From Proteles cristata cristata (lineage: Eukaryota > Chordata > Mammalia > Carnivora > Hyaenidae): a stretch of 64,000 nt of DNA. The notes beneath the pieces were generated by a model. That model worked only from the letters and a program-made list of their open reading frames with translations. It searched no databases and was not told the origin of the DNA. Location: assembly GCA_017311185.1 (NCBI GenBank), contig JAESUZ010004792.1:2108001-2172000 (forward strand), written 5' to 3'. Below, one piece after another: positions 55,713-64,000 of this stretch; position 1 is the stretch's first letter, and the number at the start of each line of letters is the position of its first letter. Made by a program: the position numbers and the translations under genes.

Positions 55713-56049
55713 CATCTGTAGATATATATGAAGACATTAAGTGCAGTGAAGATATAAAACAATAGGAAATCACATGTATTGCTGTGGAAACAAATATAGG
55801 TATAGTTGGTTTGAAAAGAGTCTGATTCATTTTAAAATTTGAGTTTGAATTTGAATTGACATATGGTTTGAAGTGTACAACATAATGATATTTTGATAGG
55901 GTTTGAATTTCATCTGTAGATTGCTTTGGGCAGTATGGACATTTAAACAATATTAATTCTAACATCCATGAGTATGGTACACTGTTCCATTTATGGTGTC
56001 ATCGTCCAATTTTTTCATCAATGTTACATAGTTGTCTTGTTTGTTTGTT

Positions 56050-56140
56050 TGTTTGTTGTAAGTAGGCTCTGAACCCAACGTGGGGCTGGAACTCGCCACC
56101 CTGAGGTCAAAAAGAACATGTTCCAGCTAGGCACCACATA
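56050..56140 (-). mobile_element. Short old CAN-SINE fragment
   Basis: 'gtaagtaggctctgaaccca', 'acgtggggctggaactcgcc', 'agctaggcacca' match the short tRNA-like carnivore SINE seen at 47052. Confidence 0.72.
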
Positions 56141-56191
56141 TCAATGTCTTACAGTTTTTACAATACAGGTTTTTCACTTCCTTGTTGAAAG

Positions 56192-56433
56192 TGTATTCCT
56201 AGGGGGGTGTGCCTGGGTGGTTCAGTTGGCTAAGTGTTTGACTTTGGCTCAGGTCAAAGTTCTTGGTCCTAGTTCTTGAGTTTGAGCCCTGTGTTGGGCT
56301 CACTGCTGACAGGTCAGAGCCGGGAGCCTGCTTCAGATTCTGTGTGTGTGTCCCTTTCTCTCTGCCCCTCCCCTTCTTGCACACTGTCTATCTCTCAAAA
56401 ATAAATAAAAACATTAAAAAATGTATTCCTAGG
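56192..56433 (+). mobile_element. Felid SINE with perfect 12-bp TSD
   Basis: Body 56204-56421: 'gcctgggtggttcagttggc', 'gacaggtcagagccgggagc', CT tract, 'aaaaataaataaaaac'. TSD 'tgtattcctagg' at 56192-56203 and 56422-56433, in L1 ORF2. Confidence 0.95.
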
Positions 56434-58329
56434 CATCATTATTTTTCTGCAATCGTAAATGGGAGTGTTTCCTTAATTTCTCTTTCTGATACTTTGTTAT
56501 TAGACTATAGAAATGCAACACATTTCTGTAAATTAATCGTGTTTCCTGAAATTTTACTGAGTCCATTTGTTAGTTCTAGTAGTTTTTGTTTTCTATATAC
56601 AATTTGCTATATGTAATATCATACCATCTATAAATGGTAACCTCTTTCTTTCTTCATTTCCAATTTGGAGGCCTTCTATTTCGTTTTGTTACCTAATTGC
56701 AATGGCTACAACTTCCAATACTATTTTCAATGAAAGTGGTGAGTTGTGCATCCTTATCCTGATCTTAAAACTGAAAGCTTTTCACCATTTAGTATGATGT
56801 TTAGCTGTGGGTTTGTCATATATCATCTTTTTATTTTCTTGGGGTATGTTCCCTATGTAATATTTTGTTGAGACATTTTATCATAAGTGGCTGTTAAATT
56901 TTGTCAAATGCTTTTTCTGCTTCTATTGAGATGCATGTGATTTTTATCCTTTATTTTGTTAATGTGATCCATCTTGATTAATTTGAAGATATTAAAACAT
57001 CCTTGCATCACTGGAATGAATCCTACTTGGTCATGGTGTATTTCTTCCAATATATTGTTGAGTTTAGTTGGTTAATATTTCACTGAGGACTTTTACATCT
57101 ATGTTCTTCAGAGATATTGTTCTGTAAGTTCCTCTCTTCCTTCCTTCTTTCCTTTTTTTTTGTAGTGTCTTTGGTTTTGATATCAGTGTAATACTGGCCT
57201 CATAAAATGAGTTTGGAATGGATTCTTCCTTTTCAATTTTTTGGAATAATTTGAGCAGATGTGTATTAACTTTTTAAAGTGTTTGGTAGAATACGACAGT
57301 AAAGCCATCTGGTGCTGGACTTTTTTTTGTTTAGAGTTTTTTTTTGCTGATTCAATTTCATTACTAGTAATTTTTCTGTTCAGATTTTCTATTTCTTCAT
57401 GATTTAGTCTTGGAATATTTTATGTTTTTAGGAATTTATCCATTTATTTTAGATTCTCTAATTTGTTGGTCTATAATTTTTATAGTATTCTCTTATGATC
57501 CTTTGTATTTTTGTAGTATTGGTTATAATTCCTCATTGTTCATTTCCAAAATTACTTGTTTGGTGGGCATTCATGCTTTTTTCCCAATGAGTCCGTCTAA
57601 AGGTTTATTGATTTTGTTTATCTTTTCTGAGAAACAGCTCTTAGTTTTATTGGTCTTTTTAAACTTCTTTTTTAGTTTCTATTTCATTTATTTCCTTCTT
57701 GATCTTCATGATTTATTTCCTTCTGACTTTGGTATTTATTTATTTATTCTTTTTTTAAGTTTCTTTAAATATAAAGTTAGATTGTTTATATTTAAGATTT
57801 TTCTTTTTTTTTTTTCTTGCCTCTTGAGGTAGAACTGTATTGCTATAGACATCCCTCTTTGAACTGTTTTGCTGTATCCCATAGATTTTGGAATGCTGTG
57901 TTTCTTTTTTCATTTGTATCAAGATACTTTATTTTCTCCTGATTTATTTATTGACCCATTACTTATTCAATAGCATTTTGTTTAGTCTCCATATATTTAT
58001 TTTTCCCCAATTTTCTTCTTTTAATTGATTTCTAGTATCACTATGTGTGGTCAGAAAATATGATTGATATGATTTAATTTTTTGAAAAATTTTGAGTCTT
58101 GTTTTGTGGCCTAACATGATCTGTTCCAGAGGATGTTCCATGTGCACTTGAAAAGAATATGTATTCTGCTATTTTGGATGGGATATTCTTTATATATCTA
58201 TTAAGTCCATCTTGCCTAATGTGTCATTCAAGACCACTTTTTCTTATTGATTTTTTTTCTGTATGATCTATTCATTGATGTAGGAGGGTTATTAAAATCC
58301 ACCAAATTTGACATTTTTAAGAAGAGTTG

Positions 58330-58625
58330 AACATACACTTATGATATAGCAATCCTCTCATATTTATTTACTCACTAAAAGTGAAACATATATCCACAAA
58401 AATATGCATGTCTAAATGTAAAAGTAGAAAAGATTTTGAGAACTAAACATAAGATAATGTATTCATGACCTTAGGGTATTCATAGTAGTAAAAAACTGAT
58501 CACAAGCCAATTGCTTATCAACTGGTTAATGGAAATACATTTGTGATAATATTCATACAATTGAATATAACTTAACAATTATGTATAAATCAAATTAATA
58601 CAAAAACATAAATATTATACTTAGT
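58330..58625 (+). mobile_element. L1M 3' end fragment, plus strand
   Basis: 'gatatagcaatcctctcata', 'aaaagtgaaacatatatcca', 'ttgcttatcaactggttaat' and 'cattcatacaattgaatat' match the old L1 ORF2 end. It abuts the minus-strand L1 at 58315 and the next plus-strand L1 at 58626. Confidence 0.6.
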
Positions 58626-59174
58626 GGTGAAAAACAAAAAATTTATCAATCAAGATAAGAAACTAGAAAAAGGATCTGCTACCACCACTTTTATTTAACA
58701 TTGTATTGGATATCGTAAACAGTGCAAAAGAGATAAGTAAAAAATAAGATGAATGGGTATTGAAAAGGAAGAAATAGTGTTTATATTTATACGAAACATT
58801 ATAAATAATAAAAACAGAAGAATTTATTGGAAACTTTGAGGATAAATAAGTGAATTTAGCAAATATTTTGGGTACAAAGTCAGTATACAGATATATGTAA
58901 TATATATTCTTATATACCATCAAAAGGCAAGTAGAAATGAAATTTTAACTTTTTGACAATAGCACAAAACTTCAAAGTTTTAGGAACAAAGCTGAAAAAT
59001 GTGCAAAATCTCTACTCAGAAAACTATAAATATTATTGATAAAAATTAAAGAAGACAAATATATGGTGAGATAGTCTCAATTCATATATTGAAAGTTCTG
59101 ATACTGCTAAGATAACAATTTCCATATTGAAATGATCTGTAGATTGAATACAATTCAACTGAAACCCCAGTTCT

Positions 59175-59177
59175 GTG

Positions 59178-59215
<38 letters not shown>
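59175..59215. repeat. (GT)n microsatellite
   Basis: About 20 GT units in old L1. Frames with HTHTHT residues on the minus strand are this repeat. Confidence 0.97.
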
Positions 59216-59217
<2 letters not shown>

Positions 59218-60529
59218 TGACATGTTGATTCTGTAACTGACATGAAAAAGCAAGGGTCAAAATAGCAATACAATATTGATGGAGAAAAACAATAACAGTG
59301 GATGTCGACTGCCAAATATTAAGATCTATTATAAAAGTATATTATTAATAATATGTAAATACATATTCATATAAGAATACTTAAACATTAAGAATAGATA
59401 AATATATCAATGAAACATGATAGAGTCCAGTAAAAGACCCATACATAGACTTATGTGGTCAACTAAGTTATCACTGCAGTGTCATTCCAGTACATATTTC
59501 TGGAACATTTAAATATCTATATGAAAGATGATAAATCCTTATTTCTACCTCTATCATACAGAAAGCAAATTCCCTCTAGGTAATAAAATCATATGTAAAA
59601 AAAGAAAAATGATAAATCTCATAAAAGTTAAACAAAGAAAACTATACTTATGACCTTTGTGTAAGATCTTTCTTATTACCCAAAAGACACTATTACTTAT
59701 ATGTAAGGAGAAAGTACACATGATAAACTTAATCACACTAAGATTAAAAATTTCTGCTGCTGAAAGATAACTTTGAGTTAAAATCCAAGAGAAGAAATTA
59801 TTTGCATACATATACACAGCAGAGGACTCACTGAGAATATATAAAGAACTTTTATGAATTAGAAATAAAATGGCTGTCAATACAATAACTAAAGGCTAGA
59901 ATGAAACTTCAGAAAAGAATATGCAAATGACTACTATGCCCAGGAAAAGATGCTCCACTTTCTTAGTCATAGGAGAATTATTAATTTAAAGCCACAATAA
60001 AGTACTACTACACATCAAAATGGCCATAATAAAACAACAGCTAAATTTTAACAACACAGTTACTACTATTTTTTATAATGAAATAGCATAATTGAAACCC
60101 TCATGTACTCCTCATGGAGGGATAAATTTATAAAACCATTTTTTGCAACAGGTAACATTATCTATTAATGCTAAATATGCTATCATGACCTACAAGTTTG
60201 CATATACTTATATAAACAGACATACTTAGATGTATGTACTGAAAAATATTGCAAGAATATTCCCAGCAGCATTTTTAGTAAGAGAATGGGGGGAAAATCA
60301 GCTGAAAAGGAAAATAAATGAAATATCTGTCAACAAAAGAACTGATAAGGAAGATATGACATATTCATACAACAGAATATAATATATTAGTAAGAATGAA
60401 TGAATTACAAATACATCAACATGAAGTAATTTGTCAAAAATTAATATGAGGGGTGAAAAAAGCCAAACACAAAATGACACACACTACATTACATAAAATT
60501 CAGAAACAGGCAAATAGGAACAGATAGAC

Positions 60530-60754
60530 AATCTGTGACTTTTTAATGTTTATTTATTTATTGTGAGAGAGAGCATGAGTGCAGTAGGAGCAGAGAGAGA
60601 GAGAGAGAGAGAGAGAAAGAATCTCAAGCAGGCTCCATGCTGTCAGAGCAGAGTGAGACACAGGGCTTAATCCACAAACCGTGAGACCATGCCATCATGA
60701 GCTGGATGGTCAACTGACTGAGCTACCCAGGTGCTCTAATAATCTATGATTTTT
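60530..60754 (-). mobile_element. Felid SINE with diverged 14-bp TSD
   Basis: Body 60544-60740, minus: 'aatgtttatttatttattgt', a GA run, 'actgactgagctacccaggt'. TSD 'aatctgtgactttt' (60530-60543) and 'aatctatgattttt' (60741-60754), two mismatches. Confidence 0.93.
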
Positions 60755-61370
60755 GAATTCAGGGTAGTTGTTATCCTGAGTGGAGCCTTAATGGCTGAAA
60801 AAAGCACGAGGGTGACTTTTGGATTGTTAGTAACATTGATTGCTTTTTGTCTGTATAGTGCTTACTATTTTGGGTTAATGTCAAAATTAATCTAGATGTA
60901 TACTTGAGATTTATGCACTTTTTTATATTTTAAACAAAACAAAACCATTTAGTTATGTAAGCACAGACATATCTGAACTAATAATTGCCCAGCCCCTCCC
61001 CCCCATCAACAACAATCTTCAAAGGAACGTTGTCTGAATTGACCTAGAAGTTATGCCATTGTTTTCTTGGTTCTAGGCTCTGTTCCTGGCTCCTCAGGGA
61101 TGGGAGAGGGAGCTAAGTTTCTAATTATAATATGGAAAACACACTACCAAGTAGCTCAACTTTTGTTACATACCTTATTCCTCACTCTGTGAAACTGGAC
61201 GGTAGTCATTTACTTTGCCTTTACCTCCCAACCCACTCTCACAACACACACTTATTCCTTCCCCTTTTCTAGTACATCCAAATGATCGACACTTTAAAAA
61301 TATTCTGTTTTCATCTGGCTTCCATCATTTCTGATGAGAAGTTTCTCTGAATATGATAAGCCTTTTTTCT

Positions 61371-61621
61371 CTTAAGCTTCTTTTATTTTTTTATTTTTTG
61401 AAATATCTTTAACAATGTTTATTCATTTTTGAGACAGAGAGAGCACAAGTAGAGGAGAGACAAAGAGAGAGGGGGACAGAGAATCCAAAGCAGAATCTGT
61501 GCTGACAGCAGAGAACCCAATGCAGGATTCTACTTCATAAACCATGAGGTTGTGACCTGAGCCAAAGTTGGATGCTTCACCAACGGAACCACCCAAGCAC
61601 CCCTCCCTTAGGCTTCTTTTA
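61371..61621 (-). mobile_element. Felid SINE (older) with 15-bp TSD, first of two at one site
   Basis: Body 61386-61606: 'acaatgtttattcatttttg', 'ctgtgctgacagcagagaac', 'aaccacccaagcaccc'. TSD 'cttaagcttctttta' (61371-61385) and 'cttaggcttctttta' (61607-61621), one mismatch. Confidence 0.93.
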
Positions 61622-61622
61622 C

Positions 61623-61670
<48 letters not shown>

Positions 61671-61894
61671 GTATATATTAATATATATTATTTTTAATGT
61701 TTATTTATTCTTGAAGGAGAGGGTAAGAGAGGCAGAGAGAGAGGGAGACACGGAATCCAAAGCAAACTCCAGGTTCTGAGCTGTCAGCAGAGAGCCCAAT
61801 GTGGGACTCAAACTCATGGACCATGAGATAATGACCTGAGCTGAAATCAGATACTTAACCAATTGAGTCACCCAGGTTCCTCAGGCTTCTTTTA
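61610..61894 (-). mobile_element. Felid SINE with a (GT)n/(TA)n-expanded tail, second at the site
   Basis: Body about 61622-61882. It re-used part of the first SINE's TSD: 'aggcttctttta' at 61610-61621 and again at 61883-61894. Between the TSD and the recognisable tail lies a (GT)n and 'agtatatattaatatatatt'. The microsatellite therefore seems to have grown in the SINE's 3' tail. 'ttctgagctgtcagcagaga' and 'gagtcacccaggttcc' mark the body. Confidence 0.9.
61626..61668. repeat. (GT)n microsatellite in a SINE tail
   Basis: About 21 GT units, adjoining an AT-rich run to 61700. Confidence 0.97.
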
Positions 61895-62035
61895 ATATAT
61901 TCTCTTAACTCTTAGTTTTTAATAGTTTAACTTTGACATGTCAAGTTGTGTTCTTTATATATATCCCAGTTGTGGTTACCTGAGCTTTTTGGATCACTAA
62001 ATTGTGTATCCCTATACAAATGTCTCGACCCAAAA

Positions 62036-62176
62036 CCGTGTACAGCTAACTCCCTGTTTTTAAGCTCCCTGCCTCACAATTTCCAGTCACTTCAGCTGCC
62101 TGGAATTCTTATTTAATACTTCCACTGTCTTGATATTTCTTTCCTGTGCCAAGGCAGAAGAATGCCACCAAGGAGA
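62036..62176. other. Unassigned DNA
   Basis: Nothing recognised. Confidence 0.4.
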
Positions 62177-62415
62177 AAGTCAGGATTTTTATTTATTTAT
62201 TTATTTATTTTATTTCTAGGAGACAGAGAGAGACAGCGTGAGCAGGGGAGGGTCAGAGAGAGAGGGAGTCACAGACCGAAAGAGGCTCCAGGCTCTGAGC
62301 TGGCAGTCAGCACAGAGCCCGACGCAGAGCTCGAACCCTCAATCACGAGATCATGACCTAAGCGAAAGTCGGACGCTTAACCGACTAAGCCACCCAGGCG
62401 CCCCAAGTCAGGATT
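62177..62415 (-). mobile_element. Young felid SINE with perfect 11-bp TSD
   Basis: Body 62188-62404, minus: (TTTA)n, 'tttctaggagacagagag', 'ggctctgagctggcagtcag', 'cctaagcgaaagtcggacg', 'gactaagccacccaggcgcc'. TSD 'aagtcaggatt' at 62177-62187 and 62405-62415. The sequence is close to the copies at 17241 and 39232. Confidence 0.96.
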
Positions 62416-63177
62416 ATTATTAAGCTTCCTTCATGTGTCTCTCTTCCCTCAAGGATAACAGTCCCAGCTGCCTGTTGTTCCATATTCCTCCTCTATCATG
62501 TCCAGCTTACAAAGAAATGGTAAGTACCATGCTACTTATTGCATCACGGCCCACATAAGAAGCCTTCACTCTTTGTTGTTGTTTTATATTTCTAAAAATA
62601 GAAGTCTATGTGCTGTGATATTCTGTCCCTCTCCCATTCCTCACTTGTATGTAAACCTTTAATTTTCTTTGCCATCATTTCCTATGTTCTGTTCAATTAG
62701 ATATCTACCTCCAGCTCAATTTGTTTTTTTTTCCCCTAGAGTAGATATTCAGCTGTTTTGTTGTAAAAGTTTATAGGACTTAAACTGCTTCATGTCCTTT
62801 AGAGCTTTTCATGGACTCCTCACAATAATCTCCATATTGATGTAGGCAAAGAACCAGCCCTTTCTTGTTTCAATTACAGTTCTAAAATGGCCAACAATGA
62901 TTTCCAATAAGTCCCTGTTGGCTCTTTGAAGACTGTACTTATCTCAGTTCTATAAAAGACCGCTGATACCCTCTGCTTCCTTTCATACAGATGCTGGTGT
63001 AATATAGATGTTTCAGTCATCAGAAGTTGGTCTCCACCTGTTATGCCCAGAGGTCAAGGGGGCTGTACAGATCCAAGATACTTCTTTTGAGAGACTTTCA
63101 CATAGATTCACTTAACTCAGGACCCAGCATAAAGGCAGCAGTTTAAGAGGTGGCTGAAGCTTGATATAAGATGCCAG
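62416..63177. other. Unassigned intergenic DNA
   Basis: No repeat or gene recognised. It forms the left flank of the L1 5' end. Confidence 0.4.
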
Positions 63178-64000
63178 GAGGGGCCAGCATGATGGAGCAG
63201 CACAGTTCTCTGCTTCTCTTGTCCCCGAAAGGAAATTAGATCATCTCCAAACCATTTTGCACACCTAGAAAACTGGCCTGAGGATTAAGACAACAATCTG
63301 CAAAACTTGAGCCACAAACTTGGCAGGCACACAGCAGAGAGAGATGAACTGGGGGAGAGAGAAGCCACAGGGGGCAGGGAACTGTTTTTGCAGAGAAAGG
63401 GGGACAGTACAGGAAAACCACTCCTCCTGAAAGTAGCTGGAGAGAAAGAGTAATAGTGGAAATGCCCAAGTGACTGAACAAAAAAGGAGAAAGGAGAAAA
63501 GAGAGGGTCTCAATACCATTAGAACTATATGAACAGGGTAGAGCAGCTGGAAATTCCACAGTTCAATATCTGGCGGGGCTCTGGTGGTAGGGCAAATCCC
63601 CAGGAGCAGGCAGCAAGGCGCAAGGGGTCCGCAGGCCACACAATGAAAAGCTTTTCCCCTGCTAGGAGTACATTTGATAGAGCCCATATGGCTTCTCCAC
63701 AGGGAAAGGTCCCGCTGGACCCTGGAGAACAGTCATGTTTGCTGGCTTTGGAACAAAGATGCCAGGGTGCGGTCAAACCTGGTGTCTGTGTGTTGTGAGT
63801 TACCATAATCCTTGAACTTCTACTGCCACATTATTGCATGAACTTTTCCTGGGGCAAGCCAGCACCTGGCCATTGCTCAATGAAACCCTCCCCCAGAGGA
63901 TTGGAGCAGGTCCAAGTCACCCCACAGAACTGAGGGGTTTGGAAACAAAACCCCATCTGAGATAAAATTCAGGAAGGAGGTGCCATCCGGCTGGCTGACA
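63178..64000 (+). mobile_element. Felid L1 5' UTR with intact 5' end, running off the window
   Basis: Starts about 63178 with 'ggggccagcatgatggagca' (the ATGG start motif), then 'ttctctgcttctcttgtccc', 'ttttgcacacctagaaaact', 'gggggagagagaagccacag', 'tctggcggggctctggtggt', 'ggtgtctgtgtgttgtgagt'. Carnivore L1 5' UTR in plus orientation; 823 bp are visible. In L1 this segment is the internal Pol II promoter. ORF1 and ORF2 would lie downstream of 64000, so whether the copy is full length cannot be judged here. Antisense frames of 93 to 140 codons (63236-63806) are UTR shadows. Confidence 0.82.

Larger units (their letters stand above)
55815..58315 (-). mobile_element. L1M ORF2 remnant, about 2.5 kb, with two SINEs
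   Basis: Reverse ORF2 text runs continuously. Landmarks: 'atctgtagattgctttgggc' (55914), 'gtaaatgggagtgtttcctt' (56455), 'aatgaaagtggtgagttgtg' (56728), 'ggcctcataaaatgagtttg' (57198), 'ccatctggtgctggactttt' (57307), 'gctgtatcccatagattttg' (57870), 'ttttgtggcctaacatgatc' (58102), 'catgtgcacttgaaaagaat' (58139). In protein order this covers the endonuclease-RT part of ORF2. It is full of stops; frames up to 140 codons on the opposite strand are low-complexity shadows. Interrupted at 56050-56140 and 56204-56421. Confidence 0.85.
58626..60950 (+). mobile_element. Decayed L1M, ORF2 to 3' UTR, plus strand
   Basis: 'ttaacattgtattggatatc' (58695), 'ggcaagtagaaatgaaattt' (58926), 'tgaatacaattcaactgaaa' (59145), 'gcactaagattaaaaattt'-like text (59736), 'tcaaaatggccataataaaa' (60017), 'aaaagaactgataagg' (60333), 'gccaaacacaaaatgacaca' (60461), 3' UTR to about 60950. 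No usable frame. A (GT)n at 59175-59215 and a SINE at 60544 lie inside. Confidence 0.78.
61275..62035 (-). mobile_element. L1M 3'-region fragment, split by two SINEs
   Basis: 'gttttcatctggcttccatc', 'atttctgatgagaagtttct' before 61386, and 'gttgtgttctttatatatat', 'gagctttttggatcactaaa' after 61894. This is the same 3' text as in 5790-7000. Soft boundaries. Confidence 0.6.

Noticed and set aside
57410..57832. 140-codon plus-strand frame, very Phe/Ile/Leu-rich
   Set aside because: Antisense to L1 ORF2; T-rich L1 text gives hydrophobic shadow frames.
63265..63687. 140-codon minus-strand frame
   Set aside because: Antisense to the L1 5' UTR. Old L1 can have antisense transcripts, but nothing here supports a protein.
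1..64000. Bacterial, phage or viral genome content
   Set aside because: Composition, SINE/L1/MIR/L2 content and absence of dense ORFs show vertebrate nuclear DNA; ERV relics are endogenous fossils.

Overview
The window is vertebrate nuclear intergenic DNA, almost certainly from a carnivore of the cat lineage. The main evidence is about 28 copies of a tRNA-derived SINE with a tRNA-like head (core 'gggtggctcagtcggttaag', then a B-box-like 'ggttcgtgggttcgag'), a felid-style body ('ctcagagcctggagcc'), a CT-rich stretch and an 'aaataaataaa' tail. This is the CAN-SINE/SINEC_Fc type. L1 5' UTRs and L1 3' ends of carnivore type agree with this. I see no protein-coding gene, exon chain, CpG island, structural RNA gene or CRISPR array that I can defend. 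The open frames are short and come from repeats or chance.

Layout. From 0 to 7 kb there is a four-level nest (felid SINE in L1 in a MaLR/ERVL-like LTR in an old L1M), then a long ancient minus-strand L1M. From 7.5 to 19 kb there are more L1M pieces, a tiny U2 snRNA retropseudogene with 17-bp direct repeats, MIR and L2 relics, and an orphan L1 5' end (5' UTR plus start of ORF1, minus strand). From 19 to 26 kb there is a SINE inside a SINE, then a decayed plus-strand L1 (mostly ORF2 and 3' UTR) opened by several SINEs and by a probable solo LTR. From 26 to 35 kb the sequence is relatively unique and somewhat GC-richer, with MIR/L2 fragments and one LTR-like segment. From 35 to 38.6 kb lie a palindromic DNA-transposon fossil, a minus-strand class-I-like ERV remnant (LTR with TATA and polyadenylation signal plus leader) and a probable solo LTR. 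From 39 to 52 kb there are SINEs, GT/CA microsatellites, L2, L1M and a triple SINE cluster. From 52 to 61 kb the DNA is mostly L1: plus-strand 3' ends, a 2.5-kb minus-strand ORF2 remnant and a further plus-strand L1. From 61 to 64 kb two SINEs sit at one target in an L1M, a young SINE follows, and the plus-strand 5' UTR of an L1 runs off the window end.

There is no cooperating gene set. The biology here is layered retrotransposition, and insertion order can be read from the nests and target-site duplications (TSDs). At least two SINE age classes are visible: a younger one ('cttagtcgg', 'ctttcgcttaggtc', 'gctgactgccagctcag', 'ctcctagaaat') with long near-perfect TSDs, and older ones ('ctcagttggctaag', 'gactcttgattt', 'gcatggagcctgcttgg') with decayed TSDs. 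Family names come from recognising sequence, not from a database search. Boundaries of old elements are approximate, within tens of bases. I found no convincing previously undescribed system.
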